Below, piece after piece: positions 9,384 through 17,576 of a stretch of DNA of 64,000 nt (position 1 is its first letter; the number at the start of each line of letters is the position of its first letter). Source of the stretch: Polaromonas sp. (GTDB lineage Bacteria > Pseudomonadota > Gammaproteobacteria > Burkholderiales > Burkholderiaceae_C); assembly GCA_030654695.1 (NCBI GenBank), contig JAURWY010000009.1:124001-188000 (forward strand), in the 5' to 3' direction. Under the pieces are notes generated by a model. The model was given only the letters and a program-made list of their open reading frames with translations. It searched no databases and was not told where the DNA came from. Made by a program: the position numbers and the translations under genes.

Positions 9384-10106
9384 ATGACCAGCCATACTGC
9401 CCACACTTATGCCCCCGGCCTTGACGTCAAACCGGGCGTCAACAAGCGCCCACTCAGCGACTTCAAACTGATCGCTTTCGACATGGATTCGACGCTGATC
9501 AACATCGAATGCGTTGACGAAATTGCCGATGCAGTCGGCCGCAAGGCCGAAGTCTCCGCCATCACTGAAGCGGCGATGCGCGGTGAAATAACGGACTACA
9601 AAGAAAGCCTGCGCCAGCGGGTCGCGCTGCTCAAAGGCGTGCACGCTGACAGCATGGAAGGTGTTTACCGCGAGCGTCTGCGTCTGAATCCCGGTGCGGC
9701 TGAGTTGGTGTCTGCATGCAAAAAAGCCGGCATGAAAGTGCTGTTGGTGAGTGGTGGTTTCACGTATTTCACTGACCGTGTGCGCGACGAGCTGGCAATT
9801 GACTTCACGCGCTCCAATGTCCTCGAGATCGAAGACGGTCTGCTGACAGGTCGGATGGTGGATCAGCCTTGGGGCGACATTTGCGATGGCGATGAGAAAA
9901 AGAAAATGCTCTTGCAAACCTGTGCTCAGCTGGGCATCAGCCCATTGCAAGCCATTGCCATGGGCGACGGCGCCAACGACCTGCCCATGATGAGCGTGGC
10001 CGGGCTGTCCGTGGCCTATCACGCCAAGCCGCAAGTGCGCGAACAGGCCATGGTAGCGATCAACGCAGGTGGGCTAAACCGGCTACTTGAAGTACTACAG
10101 CCTTGA
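9384..10106 (+). CDS. serB: Phosphoserine phosphatase
   Basis: 240-aa HAD-superfamily phosphatase catalysing the last step of serine synthesis (O-phospho-L-serine to serine). Motif I is FDMDSTLI with the nucleophilic Asp, the substrate-specific segment is ECVDEIADAVG, motif II is LLVSGGFTYFTD, and motif III/IV is AMGDGANDLPMM. The ORF extends upstream into mfd; the ATG at 9384 is the first sensible start after the mfd stop. The protein is shorter than E. coli SerB because it lacks the N-terminal regulatory extension, as in many relatives. Confidence 0.95.
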   Translation: MTSHTAHTYAPGLDVKPGVNKRPLSDFKLIAFDMDSTLINIECVDEIADAVGRKAEVSAITEAAMRGEITDYKESLRQRVALLKGVHADSMEGVYRERLRLNPGAAELVSACKKAGMKVLLVSGGFTYFTDRVRDELAIDFTRSNVLEIEDGLLTGRMVDQPWGDICDGDEKKKMLLQTCAQLGISPLQAIAMGDGANDLPMMSVAGLSVAYHAKPQVREQAMVAINAGGLNRLLEVLQP

Positions 10107-10194
10107 CCACTTAAATTGATTTAATCATTACTAATATCTTCACCTCATCCTTAAATGTTAATATAACGTTACATCTAACGTATTAAAATATTTA
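10107..10194. promoter_or_regulatory. AT-rich region upstream of the secreted protein gene
   Basis: 88 bp between serB and the secreted hypothetical gene, strongly AT-rich, holding small palindromes (TTAAATTGATTTAA, TAACGTTA). It probably carries the promoter of the downstream gene, but no confident -35/-10 pair was identified. Confidence 0.35.
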
Positions 10195-10641
10195 ATGATT
10201 AATTTACTGAAGAGCAACTACCTACTATCGGCATTGACTCTTTTCTTGCTATCGCCTGCGACACAAGCAAGCACTTGGTTTGCACTGGAAGCCGTGGAAA
10301 GCATCAACGGCATCACCGTTGAAGTTGATCTTGAATCTCTTCGCAGTCTCGGTGAAAAGCGCGAATTGATGACGCGCATTACTTTTTCGCAGCCCCAAAA
10401 AGAACAAGACATCAGCTATCAGTCTGTCATTGCAGAACTTGAGATTTCGTGCAACAGTGAATCAGACTTTTGGCGCAGCATCCGCTTCTTCCTCGGTAGC
10501 AGTGCAGAGGGAAAACAGCTCAGTTCTGCAAATTTCGGAGCCTCTGGACTGCCCAGAAGCGTTTTGATGATATTGCCAGAGAAAATTTGGGTCACTTTGC
10601 AAAGAAGCGCCTGTGGCAGGGCCGCCACAGCAGCGCACTGA
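10195..10641 (+). CDS. Secreted hypothetical protein, surface-adhesin E-like
   Basis: 148-aa protein with a signal peptide (about 1-25, ending QAS). The mature part opens STWFALEAVESINGITVEVDLESLRSLGEKRELMTRITFS and contains one later Cys pair (ISCNSES and RSACG). The pattern of a first strand, a declared residue type and then a strand of R-x-x-x-R-I-x-F resembles small periplasmic proteins annotated as surface-adhesin E family, but the match is weak. Gene and upstream 88 bp are more AT-rich than the flanking genes, a possible sign of separate origin. It converges on the Hsp70-like gene. Function unknown. Confidence 0.6.
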   Translation: MINLLKSNYLLSALTLFLLSPATQASTWFALEAVESINGITVEVDLESLRSLGEKRELMTRITFSQPQKEQDISYQSVIAELEISCNSESDFWRSIRFFLGSSAEGKQLSSANFGASGLPRSVLMILPEKIWVTLQRSACGRAATAAH

Positions 10642-10657
10642 CTACTGCGACTTGACT

Positions 10658-11932
10658 CTAATGTGAGCCAAACTTGCGCGCCGCATCAATCGCCAAGCCC
10701 GCACCAATACTGCCAAACAAATCACCTTCAATGCGTTGCGCTTTCGGCAGCAGTTCCCCCACACGCAGGCGCAGCAGCGGCACGCCGCTGGAGCCGCCTG
10801 TGAAAAATACCGTGTCAACTTGATCTGCGGCAACGCCTGCATCGCGTAACAATTGGTTGACCGTTACGCCAATGCGGCCCACCAAAGGCCCAATGGCTTC
10901 ATCAAAAATGCTCCGCTGCAACAGCAGCTCTTTCGACGCGCCAATGCGGCTCAAATCCATCGCCGCTTCAGGCGCCGTGGACAAACTGATCTTCGCCAAC
11001 TCGACCTGCATTGCCAACCAATGGCCGTCTTTTTGCTGAACCAAATTTTGCAAGACTTGCAGTTTTTCCGGCTCGCTGCCTTCACGCGTCACCTCGACAA
11101 TTTGCGCCCAAGCCTTACGCGTGTAGGCTTGGTTGATGGTGTGCCAAGTCGCCAAGTTGAAGTACGTTGACGACGGCACCTGCAAGCCACTTTTAAGTTG
11201 GCTGCCCAGCCCCAACAAGGGCATGACGCCGGCCAAGCTGAGGTGTTTGTCAAAGTCGGTGCCCCCAATGTGCACACCGCCGCTGGCCAAAATATCGTCT
11301 TTGCGCTCCAGCTTGCCAGCCCGCTCAGGGCCGAGTCGAACCAGCGCAAAGTCCGAGGTGCCGCCGCCAATGTCGACCACCAACACCAGCTCTTCGCGGC
11401 TGATCTGTGACTCGTAATCAAACGCCGCAGCAATCGGCTCGTACTGAAATTCAATATGACGCAGACCCGTTGCACGGGCAATCTCAGCGAGCGTGTTTTC
11501 GGCCACCGTGTCGGCTTGTGGGTCATCATCGACAAAGAAAACCGGACGCCCGAGCACCGCGCTGCTAAAGCTTTGTCCGGCAGACGCTTCCGCCCGGCTT
11601 TTGAGCTCACCAATGAAAAGCGCCAACAACTCCCGAAACGGCAACACGCGGCCCGCGACTTCGGTGAAGTCGTCCATCAATGACGTCCCAAGCAGGCTTT
11701 TCAGGGAGCGCATGAGCCGGCCTTCGTCGCCGCTCAGGTAGTCGGCCAAAGCCGCGCGGCCGTAGCTGGTGACGCTGTCTTCCGCATGAAAAAAGACGAC
11801 AGACGGCAAGGTCAGCTTGTCGCCCTCCAAGGCCAGCAGCGCGGCTTGGCCAGGCCGGCTCCAGCCAACCGTTGAATTGGACGTGCCGAAGTCAATGCCG
11901 CAGGCCTGGGCTGCGCCCCTCACATGAGTCAT
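10658..11932 (-). CDS. Hsp70-family ATPase (YegD-like)
   Basis: 424-aa actin/Hsp70-fold ATPase. The phosphate-1 loop is GIDFGTSNSTVGW, phosphate-2 is VVDIGGGTSDFALVRLG, and the adenosine motif is VFFTGGSSGVPLLR. It lacks the long substrate-binding and lid domains of DnaK, so it resembles the short YegD type, whose cellular role is not established. The ATG at 11932 is preferred to 11971 because it lies just after the upstream gene's stop. The gene is 5 bp downstream of a conserved hypothetical gene and probably co-translated with it. Confidence 0.85.
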   Translation of the reverse strand: MTHVRGAAQACGIDFGTSNSTVGWSRPGQAALLALEGDKLTLPSVVFFHAEDSVTSYGRAALADYLSGDEGRLMRSLKSLLGTSLMDDFTEVAGRVLPFRELLALFIGELKSRAEASAGQSFSSAVLGRPVFFVDDDPQADTVAENTLAEIARATGLRHIEFQYEPIAAAFDYESQISREELVLVVDIGGGTSDFALVRLGPERAGKLERKDDILASGGVHIGGTDFDKHLSLAGVMPLLGLGSQLKSGLQVPSSTYFNLATWHTINQAYTRKAWAQIVEVTREGSEPEKLQVLQNLVQQKDGHWLAMQVELAKISLSTAPEAAMDLSRIGASKELLLQRSIFDEAIGPLVGRIGVTVNQLLRDAGVAADQVDTVFFTGGSSGVPLLRLRVGELLPKAQRIEGDLFGSIGAGLAIDAARKFGSH

Positions 11933-11937
11933 CCCTG

Positions 11938-12444
11938 TCAGCCCGGCTTCTTGAATTGCTTGTCTGCCCAAGCAATCGCGCTGCTGCGGCTGAGCTTGAA
12001 CGACGACGCCACACGCACCTCGGCCAGTAGCTCGCCAGCGTCATCATGCGCACTCAACGTGGCATAGGGGTTGTCTTCATCGGGCACGATGTCCAGCGAC
12101 ACCGTGACGCGCGCAGACCCGGCGGTGACGGTGATGCTCTGATGCAGGGAGGCATGCAATTGCTGCTCGTGCCGACGCACGAATTCAGAGGCGGTCTTCA
12201 CCAAGGTGTTGAAGGCGGTGCCGTCGAGCGGCTTCGGATTTTTCTTGTCGCGGCCCATCGTCCAAGGCCCGATCAAGGCCGGCTCGGGTTCGCCGTTTTT
12301 GATCATCGCCACCGCCCAGCCATCGTCGTCTTCATTTTTCAGCACGCGCGCCGTCCAGCCATCGTCCTGCCACAAGCGCGGTTGCTGGACCAATTCGGGT
12401 TCTTCAGGCGTGTAGGAGGTATCGGATGGGTTCAAGGAGTTCAA
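11938..12444 (-). CDS. Conserved hypothetical protein preceding the Hsp70-like gene
   Basis: 168-aa soluble, acidic protein with no signal peptide or membrane segment. The middle part (DDGWTARVLKNEDDDGWAVAMIKNGEPEPALIGPWTMGRDKKNPKPLD) and the basic C-terminus (SSAIAWADKQFKKPG) have no family I recognise. No ATG occurs before residue 47; the open frame starts after an in-frame stop and the first usable codon is TTG at 12444, so translation probably starts at TTG. It stops 5 bp before the Hsp70-like ATG, which suggests the two proteins work together, for example as client adaptor and ATPase (inference). It is divergent from trxC. Confidence 0.7.
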   Translation of the reverse strand: MNSLNPSDTSYTPEEPELVQQPRLWQDDGWTARVLKNEDDDGWAVAMIKNGEPEPALIGPWTMGRDKKNPKPLDGTAFNTLVKTASEFVRRHEQQLHASLHQSITVTAGSARVTVSLDIVPDEDNPYATLSAHDDAGELLAEVRVASSFKLSRSSAIAWADKQFKKPG

Positions 12445-12578
12445 ATCAAGTAAAAATCAGGCAAAAGCCTCAGGGCGCTCGATTCTAAAGGTCTTAGGGA
12501 CGACTGGACTTCTTGGGGGGCTGAACGTCCACCAGCTTTCCGGCTTGAAGCGCAGCGCGGTGTCCCCAAATAAACGAC

Positions 12579-13049
12579 ATGACAACTTCAACATCTCAAG
12601 CAACCACCAGCTCTGTGCACATTGTTTGCCCGCACTGCCAGACCACCAACCGCGTCGCCAAGACCGATCTGGGCAAGGCAACCGACTGCGGACAATGCCA
12701 CCAAGCGCTGTTCAGCGGCCAGTCCGTAGCCATGTCGGAAGCGGCTTTTGACAAACACTTACAACGCGATCAAATTCCGGTACTGGTGGATTTCTGGGCC
12801 CCTTGGTGCGGGCCGTGTCGCCAGATGGCGCCAGCCTACGAGCAAGCCGCGCAGCAATTGGAGCCGCAGGTGCGGGTCGCCAAGGTCAACACCGAAGAAG
12901 CCAAAAATTTAGGCGCCCGCTACAACATCCGCAGCATTCCGACCTTGGCGCTGTTTTTGAATGGCCAAGAGATCGCCAGACAGCCGGGTGCCATGGGCGC
13001 GGCTGACATCGTGCGCTGGACGCAGTCACAGCTGTCGCAACACCGCTGA
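12579..13049 (+). CDS. trxC: Thioredoxin 2
   Basis: 156-aa thioredoxin of the TrxC type. An N-terminal zinc ribbon is formed by CPHC (about 21-24) and CGQC (about 40-43), and the thioredoxin fold carries the active site FWAPWCGPCRQ. The cis-Pro loop is IRSIPTLALF. TrxC reduces cytoplasmic disulfides, and its zinc domain is linked in E. coli to oxidative-stress responses. Transcription is divergent from the Hsp70 pair, and it ends 8 bp before the convergent rhlE-type gene. Confidence 0.95.
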   Translation: MTTSTSQATTSSVHIVCPHCQTTNRVAKTDLGKATDCGQCHQALFSGQSVAMSEAAFDKHLQRDQIPVLVDFWAPWCGPCRQMAPAYEQAAQQLEPQVRVAKVNTEEAKNLGARYNIRSIPTLALFLNGQEIARQPGAMGAADIVRWTQSQLSQHR

Positions 13050-13057
13050 ACTGAGGT

Positions 13058-14332
13058 TCAGGCGTCGTCCCCAGTCGCCTGCTGGGCTGCCGCGCGCAGC
13101 TTGTCTTTCTTGCTGGGCCGCTTGCCTTTGAGGCCGCCAGTAGACTCGCCCGCAGCACTGCGGCTCTCAGTGGCAGCCAGCACAGGCGCCACGTCAGTCG
13201 GTTCAAAACCGGGCACCTGCTCGCGTGCGACGCTCAAGCCTTGCCGCTTTTCAATCAACCTGAAGTGCGCTTCGGTCGCTGCGCTGACAAAGCTCACCGC
13301 CAAACCAGATTCGCCTGCGCGCCCAGTCCGGCCGATGCGATGCACGTAGTCCACCGCCGAGCGCGGCAAGTCGTAATTGACGACCACCGGCAGCAGTGCC
13401 ACGTCCAAGCCGCGCGCCGCCACATCGGTCGCGATCACCACCTTGACGTCTGAATTTTTAAAGTCGAGCAGCACCTGCGTGCGCTTGCCTTGGCTCAACT
13501 CACCATGAAAAGGCTCGGCTTGCAAGCCGACTTTGCGCAGCTTGTCGGCGACCATCTCGGCAGCGTGTTTGGTGGCCACAAAGACCAGCACACGGCTCCA
13601 TTTTCTTTGCGCGATCAGGTGCCGCAGCAACTGGGTGCGCCGGCTGCTGTCGACCTCAATTGCCAGCTGGGCGATAGCGCTGATTTCAAGCACCTCGGGC
13701 AGCACTTCGACCCGCGCCGGAGACTGCAGCAAACCAGCCGCCAAAGCCTGTACCGGCGCAGGCAAGGTGGCCGAGAAAAACAGGTTTTGCCGACGAGCAG
13801 GCAACAAGGCCAGAATCCGCTTGAGCTCTTCATCAAAACCGAGATCAAGCAACCGATCGGCTTCGTCCAACACCAGCGTCTCCACCGACGACAAGTCCAG
13901 CGCGTTGTGGTCAATCAGGTCCAGCAAGCGGCCGGGCGTCGCCACCACCCAGTCGGTGCCGCTGCGCAGCCCCATCATCTGTGGATTGATCGAAACACCG
14001 CCAAAGACGACAGTGACTTTGAACTCGGGCGCTACTTGCAGCGCCAGTTGGCGTGCGACTTCGCCAATCTGCACGGCCAGTTCACGGGTTGGCACCAAAA
14101 TCAGCGCCCTCACCCGCCGTGGCCGAGTACTTGGAACAGCCGCCAGCATTTGAAGAATCGGCAGGCAAAACGCCGCCGTCTTGCCGGAACCGGTTTCGGC
14201 CGACGCCAGCACGTCGCGGCCCGCCAAAATAAGCGGAATGGCCGCCGCTTGCACAGGCGTGGGCTGGGTGTAGTTCAGACCCGCCAAGGCGCGAAGAAGG
14301 GGCGGCGACAAGCCAAGTGTGGAGAAAGACAT
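13058..14332 (-). CDS. rhlE: DEAD-box RNA helicase (RhlE-like)
   Basis: 424-aa ATP-dependent RNA helicase. All core motifs are visible: Q motif (YTQPTPVQAAAIP), I (AETGSGKTAAF), Ia (PTRELAVQ), Ib (TPGRLLD), II (DEAD in VLDEADRLLD), III (SAT), V (ATDVAARGLD) and VI (HRIGRTGRAG). A short basic, Lys-rich tail (KGKRPSKKDKLRAAAQQ) follows the core and may help bind RNA. RhlE-type enzymes act in ribosome maturation and RNA turnover. RhlE is the best family guess among DEAD-box paralogues. Confidence 0.9.
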   Translation of the reverse strand: MSFSTLGLSPPLLRALAGLNYTQPTPVQAAAIPLILAGRDVLASAETGSGKTAAFCLPILQMLAAVPSTRPRRVRALILVPTRELAVQIGEVARQLALQVAPEFKVTVVFGGVSINPQMMGLRSGTDWVVATPGRLLDLIDHNALDLSSVETLVLDEADRLLDLGFDEELKRILALLPARRQNLFFSATLPAPVQALAAGLLQSPARVEVLPEVLEISAIAQLAIEVDSSRRTQLLRHLIAQRKWSRVLVFVATKHAAEMVADKLRKVGLQAEPFHGELSQGKRTQVLLDFKNSDVKVVIATDVAARGLDVALLPVVVNYDLPRSAVDYVHRIGRTGRAGESGLAVSFVSAATEAHFRLIEKRQGLSVAREQVPGFEPTDVAPVLAATESRSAAGESTGGLKGKRPSKKDKLRAAAQQATGDDA

Positions 14333-14501
14333 GCAGGGGGTGTTCTGAAAGCGAAAGGGGCGATTTTAAGCGCCAGTCGATCGCGCCAGCGCTTGAGGCC
14401 GCATAATCATGGCCTTCCGACAGGCTGGCGCAAGACGCCGCACTGCATCCCTCTGCGCTAGACCGCAACAACACCCAATCAACATCAAATTTAAGGCGCC
14501 C

Positions 14502-14849
14502 GTGAGAAAAACGTTCAAACTTCAGGTCGAAGGCAAAAACCCGGACCGCGTGCTGGACGCCCACAAACACGAGATCCGCAAGTACGTCAAACGCCAACGC
14601 CGAGTGCCCTTGCCATCCGCTGTGGACTTTTGGGATTTCGACTGCAAATTCGGCAGCACGGAAGAATCAGCCGAAGTCGTGCATTTGGCTGAGATCATCA
14701 CACGCATCGACGCCGCTGTGGCCGAAGGCGCAGAGCAGTTCTTTGTTGAGGCTGTCGCCAAAGAAGGCCACCGCCGTACGCGGCCGGCCGGTGAGTCCAC
14801 CGCGCATCAAGACAATGGCTTCGACGAAGGTGACGACCTCACGCCCTGA
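14502..14849 (+). CDS. DUF6172 family protein
   Basis: 115-aa protein, RKTFKLQVEGKNPDRVLDAHKHEIRKYVKRQRRVPLPSAVDFWDFDCKFG..., which I recognise as the DUF6172 family. It is small, highly charged and cytoplasmic; the function is unknown. The ORF track starts at 14409, but conservation begins at the GTG at 14502, which has a TTAAGG Shine-Dalgarno site at good spacing. The last 11 bp overlap convergently the end of the 100-aa gene of the psd operon. Confidence 0.8.
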   Translation: MRKTFKLQVEGKNPDRVLDAHKHEIRKYVKRQRRVPLPSAVDFWDFDCKFGSTEESAEVVHLAEIITRIDAAVAEGAEQFFVEAVAKEGHRRTRPAGESTAHQDNGFDEGDDLTP

Positions 14850-15141
14850 TGTCAAATTCCGCTTCGCCCATGTAGCGATGCGGACCCAAGGCCGCCGTCA
14901 AAGCGGCCGATTCAGCGGCTTGCCACTGGTTGAAAATTTCCAGCTCTTCGTTGCTCAAAACATCGGCTGAAGGCGACTCGCCATACACAGCCACCAGTTT
15001 GCGGTACATCGAATACACCGGCAACACCAGCGACGCATCGCCTAAGGCTTCATTCAAGGCTGTGCAAAAACGCTTTTCTGCCGCGCGTTTTTCAAGCTCG
15101 CTGACATCTTCATAGGCAAACAAACGAACGCTGTAGCTCAT
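14839..15141 (-). CDS. Small conserved hypothetical protein, last gene of psd operon
   Basis: 100-aa cytoplasmic protein (MSYSVRLFAYEDVSELEKRAAEKRFCTALNEALGDASLVLPVYSMYRKLVAVYGES...). No signal peptide, membrane segment or known motif is seen. Its ATG overlaps the stop of the upstream lipoprotein gene as ATGA, so it is translationally coupled to the psd-MCE operon. It may be a helical accessory factor, but the family is unknown to me. Confidence 0.65.
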   Translation of the reverse strand: MSYSVRLFAYEDVSELEKRAAEKRFCTALNEALGDASLVLPVYSMYRKLVAVYGESPSADVLSNEELEIFNQWQAAESAALTAALGPHRYMGEAEFDIRA

Positions 15142-15818
15142 GGGGCGGCAACGTCCATGCGGCGGCGCAGGCGTTTTGCCTCGTCCATGTCACCCGCTTG
15201 CTCGGCACGCAAAGCCTGCACACCGAGCCAAGCCAGCAAGGGGCGACGCCAGCCTTGGGCCGACGCGGTCTCTACGGCTTGCGACATGGCGGCTGGACTG
15301 GCTTGCCCCGTGCGCATCAGCACACCCGCACCGACCAGCCGTGACAGCGGCTCGTCCATGGCCTGCATCACGCTGGCTTGTGCCGTGGGCGCAGCCGAGG
15401 CCAAGCGTTGCTGAGCAGCCGGCAACAGCGCAGCGCTCTGAGCTGTGACGCGGCCAGCCAAATAATCGGCATAGGCGAGGTCAGCCGCCGACGCATCGGC
15501 GCGCAGCAACTCAAAACCGGCACACGGTTCCAGCACCAAACTGGCGACGCGGGTGGCGCAGCGCAGCAGTTCAAGCCGGGCCAAGGCGTCTGGCCTGCCG
15601 GTGCTGGACAGTGCCTGCCGAGCCTTGTCGAACTCCAACGCCTCGACACGTGTGTTGCCCGTCAGATAAGCGCTGACAAAACGGTCGCTGGCGCTTTTGG
15701 CACTGAGTTGCCAATCCGGCACGGCTGGATGGCTGGCGCAGCCTGGTAATAACAACGCCGACAACAACAAACCCACAGCGGACGCAAGTGTAAAAAATCG
15801 AGAACGGAAAACAGTCAT
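15138..15818 (-). CDS. Lipoprotein of the psd-MCE operon
   Basis: 226-aa protein with a lipoprotein signal peptide; the lipobox LLPGC places the acylated Cys near residue 27. The mature domain is Ala/Leu-rich and helical, reminiscent of helix-turn-helix repeat (TPR-like) folds, with no recognised family. MCE transport operons commonly carry an auxiliary lipoprotein, and this gene occupies that place. It overlaps the MCE gene upstream by ATGA and the 100-aa gene downstream by ATGA. Confidence 0.7.
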   Translation of the reverse strand: MTVFRSRFFTLASAVGLLLSALLLPGCASHPAVPDWQLSAKSASDRFVSAYLTGNTRVEALEFDKARQALSSTGRPDALARLELLRCATRVASLVLEPCAGFELLRADASAADLAYADYLAGRVTAQSAALLPAAQQRLASAAPTAQASVMQAMDEPLSRLVGAGVLMRTGQASPAAMSQAVETASAQGWRRPLLAWLGVQALRAEQAGDMDEAKRLRRRMDVAAP

Positions 15819-16777
15819 GGCAACTTCACCTCAGTATCACGGGCAAACGGCCATTTACGATTGATCTCATTGACCAAGCTTTCGACCTTAATCAAACTGC
15901 TCTCCACTTCAGCGCGCAAGGTGCCGAGGTCGGCTGTGGCAACTCGGGCATTGGCACCCACCGCTTGGGCTTCGACCAGCACCGCATCAACCCGCTTCAG
16001 GCTGCCGCGGGCTTCGCCCAACAAGCCGTTGAGCTGAACAATGGTGGCGCGGGTTTCGGGCATCACGCCGCCGGGACCAAACACCTGTGTGTCGGCGCGC
16101 AAGGTCAACCCGTCCAGCCGCGCCAGCAAGGTGTTGGTGCGCTCCAGTGTCAGCAGTAATCTTTTGGCTTCCGCGTCATTGCCGAGCAACACACCGAGCG
16201 CGCCGGTCGGTCCTTTGAGTTTGTCAGTCAGCTGCTGCACATTGGCCAAACTGGCACCCAGAGCACCTTGGTTGCTGACCAGTGTTTGCACGCTCTCCAC
16301 CAGTTCGCGGGCGGCCGACATCAGGCGCGGAATATCGGCAGACGCGTCGCCTCGCAAGACCTCACGCACAGCACCATCGGGCAAGGGCGGGTCGGCCAAA
16401 ATGCCGCTGTAAGCGCGGATATTGGTGTTGCCCACCAAGCCCCGAACCAACGTGAAGACGCTCGACTGGCGCAACCAATGGGCTTGTTTCAGCGGCACAT
16501 CGACCAAGATGCGCGCCCTGCCATCAGGGGCCAGTTCGATGCGGCTCACGCGGCCAATCGCAAAGCCTGCAAAAGTCATGTCCATGCCGACCACCACGCC
16601 TTCAGAATCATCGCTGACCAGCACGAGTTTTTGGGTGGATTCAAACGCACCACGCGCATACAAGACGTAAACGGCAGAGCCCAGTACCAGCGCTAGCATG
16701 AAAGCCAGCAACAGCAAGGCCTTGAGCTCAAGGCGGCGTGCAGGCGGCACGGGTTCAGCGTCGCTCAAAGATGACAT
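15815..16777 (-). CDS. MCE-family lipid-transport protein (MlaD-like)
   Basis: 320-aa protein with one N-terminal membrane anchor (about 18-42) and a periplasmic MCE domain (about 45-125: DDSEGVVVGMDMTFAGFAIGRVSRIEL...). The long helical, coiled-coil-prone C-terminal region (about 140-310) is longer than in E. coli MlaD and closer to the extended MCE proteins that form tubes. MCE proteins form hexamers that shuttle lipids between membranes. It lies 28 bp downstream of the MlaE-like permease. No MlaF-like ATPase gene is in this operon. Confidence 0.88.
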   Translation of the reverse strand: MSSLSDAEPVPPARRLELKALLLLAFMLALVLGSAVYVLYARGAFESTQKLVLVSDDSEGVVVGMDMTFAGFAIGRVSRIELAPDGRARILVDVPLKQAHWLRQSSVFTLVRGLVGNTNIRAYSGILADPPLPDGAVREVLRGDASADIPRLMSAARELVESVQTLVSNQGALGASLANVQQLTDKLKGPTGALGVLLGNDAEAKRLLLTLERTNTLLARLDGLTLRADTQVFGPGGVMPETRATIVQLNGLLGEARGSLKRVDAVLVEAQAVGANARVATADLGTLRAEVESSLIKVESLVNEINRKWPFARDTEVKLP

Positions 16778-16805
16778 TCAGATCCTCTGGAAATCAACAC
16801 AAAAT

Positions 16806-17576
16806 TCAATAATAGTTGCCGACAAGTGAGACCACTTCGATCAGCAAGATGACCACAAACATGCGCGCCAGCGCGCGCAATTCAGCACCATGCCGGATGC
16901 CGCCTGGGGCTTCGTCCAACATGGCTGAGGCCATCGGCATCAGCGCCACGGCCAAGCTGAAAAACAGCGTCTTCAAGACAAAAATCAGCGTGACTGCCGG
17001 GGTGAACACCTGGCCAAAAAGTCGCGTGTAGGCGGGTAGTGCCGACACATTGAAACCATACACGGCCACATATGCCAACACCAGCGCGACCACACAACTC
17101 AGCGCCGCCAAGGTAACGCTGGCAAAGACACCGGCCACCACACGCGGCATGACTTCTTGCCGCAGCGGATCACGGCCTTGCGCGCTGATGGCCGCCAACT
17201 TGCCATGCCGGCGCATGTCGGACAGCTCAGCGCTGCTGGCCATGGTGGTGCGCAAAGCGACGAACAACGCCGCACTCAATGGAATCAGCTCCAGCACCAG
17301 CACCCGAATAATCACCTGCAGCGCGTATTGCGAAAGGCCATAACTCTGCGCCGTGACCACCACGATGCGCGTGATCACCAAGGTGATCAGCGCACTCAGC
17401 AGCGTGAACCAGACCAAAATTGGCGCGGTGCCTTGCACCATGTGGCGGGCCAGCAGCACGCGGTTGCTGGCCGAATAACTGGCCGGCGAAAAAGTCAGCA
17501 CCAAGATTTGGGCGCCGAAATACAGCACACGCCACCAACCGACAAACCAGTTGATGATGAGTGCCGCCGCCGTCAT
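16806..17576 (-). CDS. MlaE-like ABC permease
   Basis: 256-aa inner-membrane protein with about five or six hydrophobic helices. The central segment ELIPLSAALFVALRTTMASSAELSDMRRHGKLAAISAQGRDPLRQEVMPRVVA matches the MlaE permease signature (ExTPxxxALxxAxRxxxAxxAELxxM...DP...PR) but is divergent; for example, the usual second Gly of the coupling helix is replaced. Its ATG overlaps the psd stop (ATGA), tying its translation to phosphatidylethanolamine synthesis. It should pair with the MCE protein just downstream and a nucleotide-binding subunit that must be encoded elsewhere. Confidence 0.85.
   Translation of the reverse strand: MTAAALIINWFVGWWRVLYFGAQILVLTFSPASYSASNRVLLARHMVQGTAPILVWFTLLSALITLVITRIVVVTAQSYGLSQYALQVIIRVLVLELIPLSAALFVALRTTMASSAELSDMRRHGKLAAISAQGRDPLRQEVMPRVVAGVFASVTLAALSCVVALVLAYVAVYGFNVSALPAYTRLFGQVFTPAVTLIFVLKTLFFSLAVALMPMASAMLDEAPGGIRHGAELRALARMFVVILLIEVVSLVGNYY

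Noticed and set aside
9354-10034. 226-aa ORF on the minus strand
   Set aside because: Antisense of serB with no family resemblance.
13490-14461. 323-aa ORF on the plus strand
   Set aside because: Antisense of the rhlE-type helicase gene, which has every DEAD-box motif.
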